Part shown: positions 60,903 to 64,000 of the stretch, piece after piece
How the letters are laid out: each line of letters starts with the position of its first letter
Numbering within the stretch: position 1 is the first letter of the stretch
NCBI RefSeq assembly: GCF_900120005.1
Contig: NZ_LT635448.1
Location: 310,001-374,000, forward strand
DNA length: 64,000 bases
Direction of reading: 5' to 3'
Origin: Holdemania sp. Marseille-P2844
Lineage (GTDB): Bacteria > Bacillota_I > Bacilli_A > Erysipelotrichales > Erysipelotrichaceae
The notes under the pieces: generated by a model
Databases searched by the model: none
What the model saw: the letters and a program-made list of their open reading frames with translations, nothing else
Told to the model about the DNA's origin: nothing
Program-made: the position numbers and the translations under genes

Positions 60903-62315
60903 ATGCCGCCCATGAACCCAAACGGACAATTCCCCGCGGATTTTCTGTGGTCCGCTTCCACCAGCGCCTGGCAGTTTGAAGGCGGCGCGCTGGATGAGGG
61001 CAAAGGCCCGTCCGTTCAGGATATCCGGCCGGGTCAAGGGGAAATCCTGCGGACCGCCTCCGATCATCTGCATCATCTGGAGGAAGACGTCGCACTGTTG
61101 AAAGCAATGGGATTAAAGGCTTATCGCTTTTCGATTTCGTGGTCCCGCGTGCTGCCGCAGGGGCGCGGTCAAGTCAACGCGCAGGGATTGGCGTTTTATA
61201 CCCGTTTGATCAAGCTGTTGAAGGAAAATCAGATAGAACCGATCGTCACGCTTTATCATGATGATCTGCCCTGGGCGCTGGCCAGGCAGGGCGGCTGGGC
61301 ATGCCGGGAAACGATCGACGCCTTTGAGGACTATTGCGGGCTGATGTTCGATCACTTCGCCGGGCAAGTCCTGTACTGGCAGCCGATTTGCGAACAAAAT
61401 CTGTTGACGATCGACCGGCTGCTTTCGCCCTCCGGTTCGCTGGCGCAGGCGTTTCAGGAAAATCATCATCGGACGCTGGCGCAGGCCCGCGTCTTCCGGC
61501 GGTTTCATCAACGCGGATATCCGGGCTGGATCGGCCCGGCGCTGAACCTGGTGAAGGTTTACCCGCTGACGCCGGATCCCGAGGATGTGGAAGCTGCAAT
61601 GAATATGGAATTGATCCGGAACTGGCTGGATCTCGATCTGGCTGTGAGCGGCCGGTATTCCGCCCCGGCCGCGGCGCTGTTAACCCGGCTGGGCGCGATG
61701 CCGAAGCTGGAGCCTGGGGATGCGGAAACTTTAAAAAGCGGGTTGGCGACGATGGTTTCATTCAGCAGCTATACCTCGGTCACCGTCAAAAAAGGCGCGG
61801 CCGCAAGTTTCACGGATCCCACCGGGATGAAATATGGCTTCAATCTGCCCGGAATCTTTGAAATTGTTAAAAATCCAAAGCTGGGAACGAGCGGCTTCGA
61901 CTGTGAAGTCGATCCGGCGGGAACCCGCCTGATCCTGGAAGACGTGGCGCAGCGCACAGAGCTTCCGCTGTTCATCATCGAACGCGGCCTGGGATTGAAG
62001 GAAACCCCGGATACCCGGGGTGAGATCCGGGATGTCCGGCGGATTGCCTATCTGCGGAAACAGATCGAGCAGGCCCGCCTGGCGGCGCACGGCGTCCCGC
62101 TGATCGGGTACTGCACCTGGAGCGCGTTTGATCTGGCCAGTACGCAAAACGGCTATCAGAAACGATACGGTCTGATCTACGTCGACCGGGAGGATGACGA
62201 TCCCAAAGACTGCCGGCGGATTCCCAAGCTGAGCTATGCCTGGTTTCAAAAGGTCATTGCCAGCAGCGGGCAGGATCTGGAACTGACGGAAGAACTCAAC
62301 GGTAAATCCGAATAA
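60903..62315 (+). CDS. Divergent GH1 glycosidase, copy 3
   Basis: A 470-residue GH1-fold protein clearly apart from the other copies. The acid/base motif N-E-P is replaced by C-E-Q and the nucleophile motif T-E-N-G by I-E-R-G; both Glu remain, but the Asn that contacts the sugar 2-hydroxyl is lost. The phosphate pattern S-T-Q-N-G-Y-Q-K-R-Y keeps Ser, Lys and Tyr at LacG spacing. It may cleave an unusual 6-phospho-glycoside or be a weak enzyme. GGGGGA 8 bases before ATG 60903 fixes the start. Confidence 0.8.
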   Translation: MPPMNPNGQFPADFLWSASTSAWQFEGGALDEGKGPSVQDIRPGQGEILRTASDHLHHLEEDVALLKAMGLKAYRFSISWSRVLPQGRGQVNAQGLAFYTRLIKLLKENQIEPIVTLYHDDLPWALARQGGWACRETIDAFEDYCGLMFDHFAGQVLYWQPICEQNLLTIDRLLSPSGSLAQAFQENHHRTLAQARVFRRFHQRGYPGWIGPALNLVKVYPLTPDPEDVEAAMNMELIRNWLDLDLAVSGRYSAPAAALLTRLGAMPKLEPGDAETLKSGLATMVSFSSYTSVTVKKGAAASFTDPTGMKYGFNLPGIFEIVKNPKLGTSGFDCEVDPAGTRLILEDVAQRTELPLFIIERGLGLKETPDTRGEIRDVRRIAYLRKQIEQARLAAHGVPLIGYCTWSAFDLASTQNGYQKRYGLIYVDREDDDPKDCRRIPKLSYAWFQKVIASSGQDLELTEELNGKSE

Positions 62316-62344
62316 TTTAAAAATCAGAGAACGGAGGATAGGAA

Positions 62345-63757
62345 ATGAAGGAAAAATTTTTATGGGGCAGTGCGACTGCCGCTTATCAATGCGAAGGCGC
62401 CTGGGATGCGGAAGGCAAAGGCCCGAGCATCTGGGATCAATTCTGCCACAGCGAGAAGAACACGACCGGGATTACCGGCGATGTATCCTGCGACTTCTAT
62501 CATCATTATCAGGAAGATATCCGGATGATGGCTGAAGGCGGTCAGAACACATACCGTTTTTCCATCAGCTGGTCGCGGATCGTGCCGAAGGCGGACCGTG
62601 TGATCAATGAAAAAGGCTTTGAATTCTATGACAAGGTTCTGACGGAATGTGAAAAATACGGGATTGTACCGAATGTGACCTTAGTCCATTATGACCTGCC
62701 GGATTATGTCGGCGATCAGGGGGGCTGGTGCTGGCCGGGCATTTCCGATGAATTTGCCTATTACGCAGCGGCGGTGTTCCGCCATTTCGGCGACCGGATT
62801 CCGCTGTATGTCACGATTAATGAACCGACGCACAACGCTTCGTGCTGTTACATGGTCGGCAATTATCCGCCGAACGAACAGGTCAATATGCAGCATTTCT
62901 GCGAGTGTGCCTACAACATGATTCTGTGCAACGCCAAGGCGATCCGCGAATTCCGCAAGCTGAAGCTGAACGCCAAAATAGGGCTGGTGCACGCTTCCTG
63001 CAGCGCTGAATCCGTGCTGGATACGCCGGCGCATCGCGAGGCAGTCGAAAACGGTGATCTGTTTACCAACGACTGGGTGCTGGATCCGGCGATCAAGGGC
63101 GAAATCCCGCAGAAGCTCATTGACAAGGTGAAAGCTTCCGGCATCGATCTGTCCTTTATGAAAGCGGAAGATCAGGCGCTGATCCGGGAAAACACGATTG
63201 ATTTCCTCGGTCAGAACGCGTACAGCCGGCTGCTGGTCAAGCCGTATGTATCGGGAGAAACCTGTGCGACCGTTAACAACGCCGGGAACAATGACGGTTC
63301 CGGCAAAGCGGCGAAGGAAGGCAAGACCGTTAAGGGCTGGTTCGAGTCCGATACCGATCCGCGGGTTCCGCTGAATCCATGGGGACGGGAAATCTATCCG
63401 CAGTGCATCTACAACACCTTGATCAAGCGAAAGCAGAAATATGGCGATATTCCGATCTATATTACGGAAAACGGTCACGGAGCCTATGACGTTGCGGATG
63501 AAAACGGCTGGGTTGAAGACGACGACCGGATCCAGTTCCTCCACAATTTCCTGGAACAGATCCTGAAGGCCAAAGCCGAGGGCGTGAACGTCATGGGCTA
63601 TTATGTCTGGTCGACGATGGATCTTTACAGCTGGATCAACGGCTATAAGAAGCGCTATGGTCTGGTGCGTGTGGATTATGAGAAGGGGCTGAAGCGGATT
63701 CCGAAGAAAAGCTATTACTGGTATAAGCAGTTTATCGAGGAGCATCAGGATCTGTAA
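62345..63757 (+). CDS. GH1 6-phospho-beta-glycosidase, copy 4
   Basis: A 470-residue GH1 enzyme with acid/base E160 (T-I-N-E-P), nucleophile E375 (I-T-E-N-G) and phosphate pattern Y-S-W-I-N-G-Y-K-K-R-Y. Nearly the same N-terminal 45 residues as copy 2 at 41315. CGGAGGA lies just upstream. It should act on the phospho-beta-glycosides imported by EIIBC. A small ATTCAGC/GCTGAAT hairpin (63812-63829) without T-run separates it from copy 5. Confidence 0.93.
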   Translation: MKEKFLWGSATAAYQCEGAWDAEGKGPSIWDQFCHSEKNTTGITGDVSCDFYHHYQEDIRMMAEGGQNTYRFSISWSRIVPKADRVINEKGFEFYDKVLTECEKYGIVPNVTLVHYDLPDYVGDQGGWCWPGISDEFAYYAAAVFRHFGDRIPLYVTINEPTHNASCCYMVGNYPPNEQVNMQHFCECAYNMILCNAKAIREFRKLKLNAKIGLVHASCSAESVLDTPAHREAVENGDLFTNDWVLDPAIKGEIPQKLIDKVKASGIDLSFMKAEDQALIRENTIDFLGQNAYSRLLVKPYVSGETCATVNNAGNNDGSGKAAKEGKTVKGWFESDTDPRVPLNPWGREIYPQCIYNTLIKRKQKYGDIPIYITENGHGAYDVADENGWVEDDDRIQFLHNFLEQILKAKAEGVNVMGYYVWSTMDLYSWINGYKKRYGLVRVDYEKGLKRIPKKSYYWYKQFIEEHQDL

Positions 63758-63807
63758 TAAGCCAACGGAAAGCCGGCGGGCATGAAAAACAGTTCATGAA
63801 CCGATAG

Positions 63808-64000
<193 letters not shown>

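Noticed and set aside
62681-63745. 354-codon minus-strand frame
   Set aside because: Antisense shadow of GH1 copy 4; the same pattern occurs under GH1 copies 1 and 2.

Overview
The window looks like a chromosomal segment of a gut Firmicute, most probably an Erysipelotrichaceae/Holdemania-type bacterium. This is inferred from the mix of GC-rich genes with low-GC promoters, TTGACA/TATAAT promoters, AAGGAGG ribosome sites, LevR/sigma-54 and LicT/BglG regulation, and the very large share of PTS, 6-phospho-glycosidase and MATE genes. No rRNA, tRNA, CRISPR array or insertion sequence was recognised.

Layout. 1-1.4 kb: two surface lipoproteins, one with a possible flavin-attachment motif and one with a rhodanese domain. 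1.7-4.2 kb: an Hpt protein and a REC/HD-GYP/GGDEF cyclic-di-GMP protein. 4.3-8.4 kb: a membrane-bound XRE regulator, an AEC transporter and a MATE exporter whose leader carries a five-codon peptide overlapping a terminator. 8.6-12.8 kb: an RpiR regulator divergent from mannose-type EIIC and EIID, NanE and a SIS protein. 12.8-20.7 kb: RpoN (sigma-54), a LevR-like activator and a complete mannose-type PTS (A, B, C, D) plus a SIS deglycase/isomerase-like enzyme behind a canonical -24/-12 promoter. 20.8-26.5 kb: a MATE exporter, small and broken ORFs, glyA and a LytTR two-component pair.

The centre of interest is 27.3-64 kb. A beta-glucoside PTS (EIIA, LicT-type antiterminator, EIIBC) is followed by nine paralogues of the M81 (MlrC-like) metallopeptidase family, interspersed with an M24-fold protein that has lost metal ligands, an M20 amidohydrolase, five GH1 6-phospho-glycosidases (the last cut by the window end), AbrB, MFS and AEC transporters, a second RpiR regulator and an S9 peptidase. 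All nine M81 copies keep the putative metal ligands and share a nearly invariant C-terminal tail. The EIIA gene and the second M81 cluster (50.7-60.8 kb) are preceded by almost identical leaders: a sigma-70 promoter with a cre-like box over the -10, a LicT-type RNA antiterminator site (RAT), and an overlapping terminator. The antiterminator encoded at 27.8 kb therefore probably controls both loci. My inference is a dispersed regulon in which a beta-glucoside carrying an amide, peptide or ureido aglycone is taken up as the 6-phosphate, deglycosylated by GH1 enzymes, and processed by a diversified M81/M20 hydrolase set. The substrate is unknown.

An AT-rich insert at about 46.0-48.25 kb carries an AbiEi/AbiEii toxin-antitoxin pair with inverted repeats over its promoter and a broken Fic C-terminus; it looks horizontally acquired.
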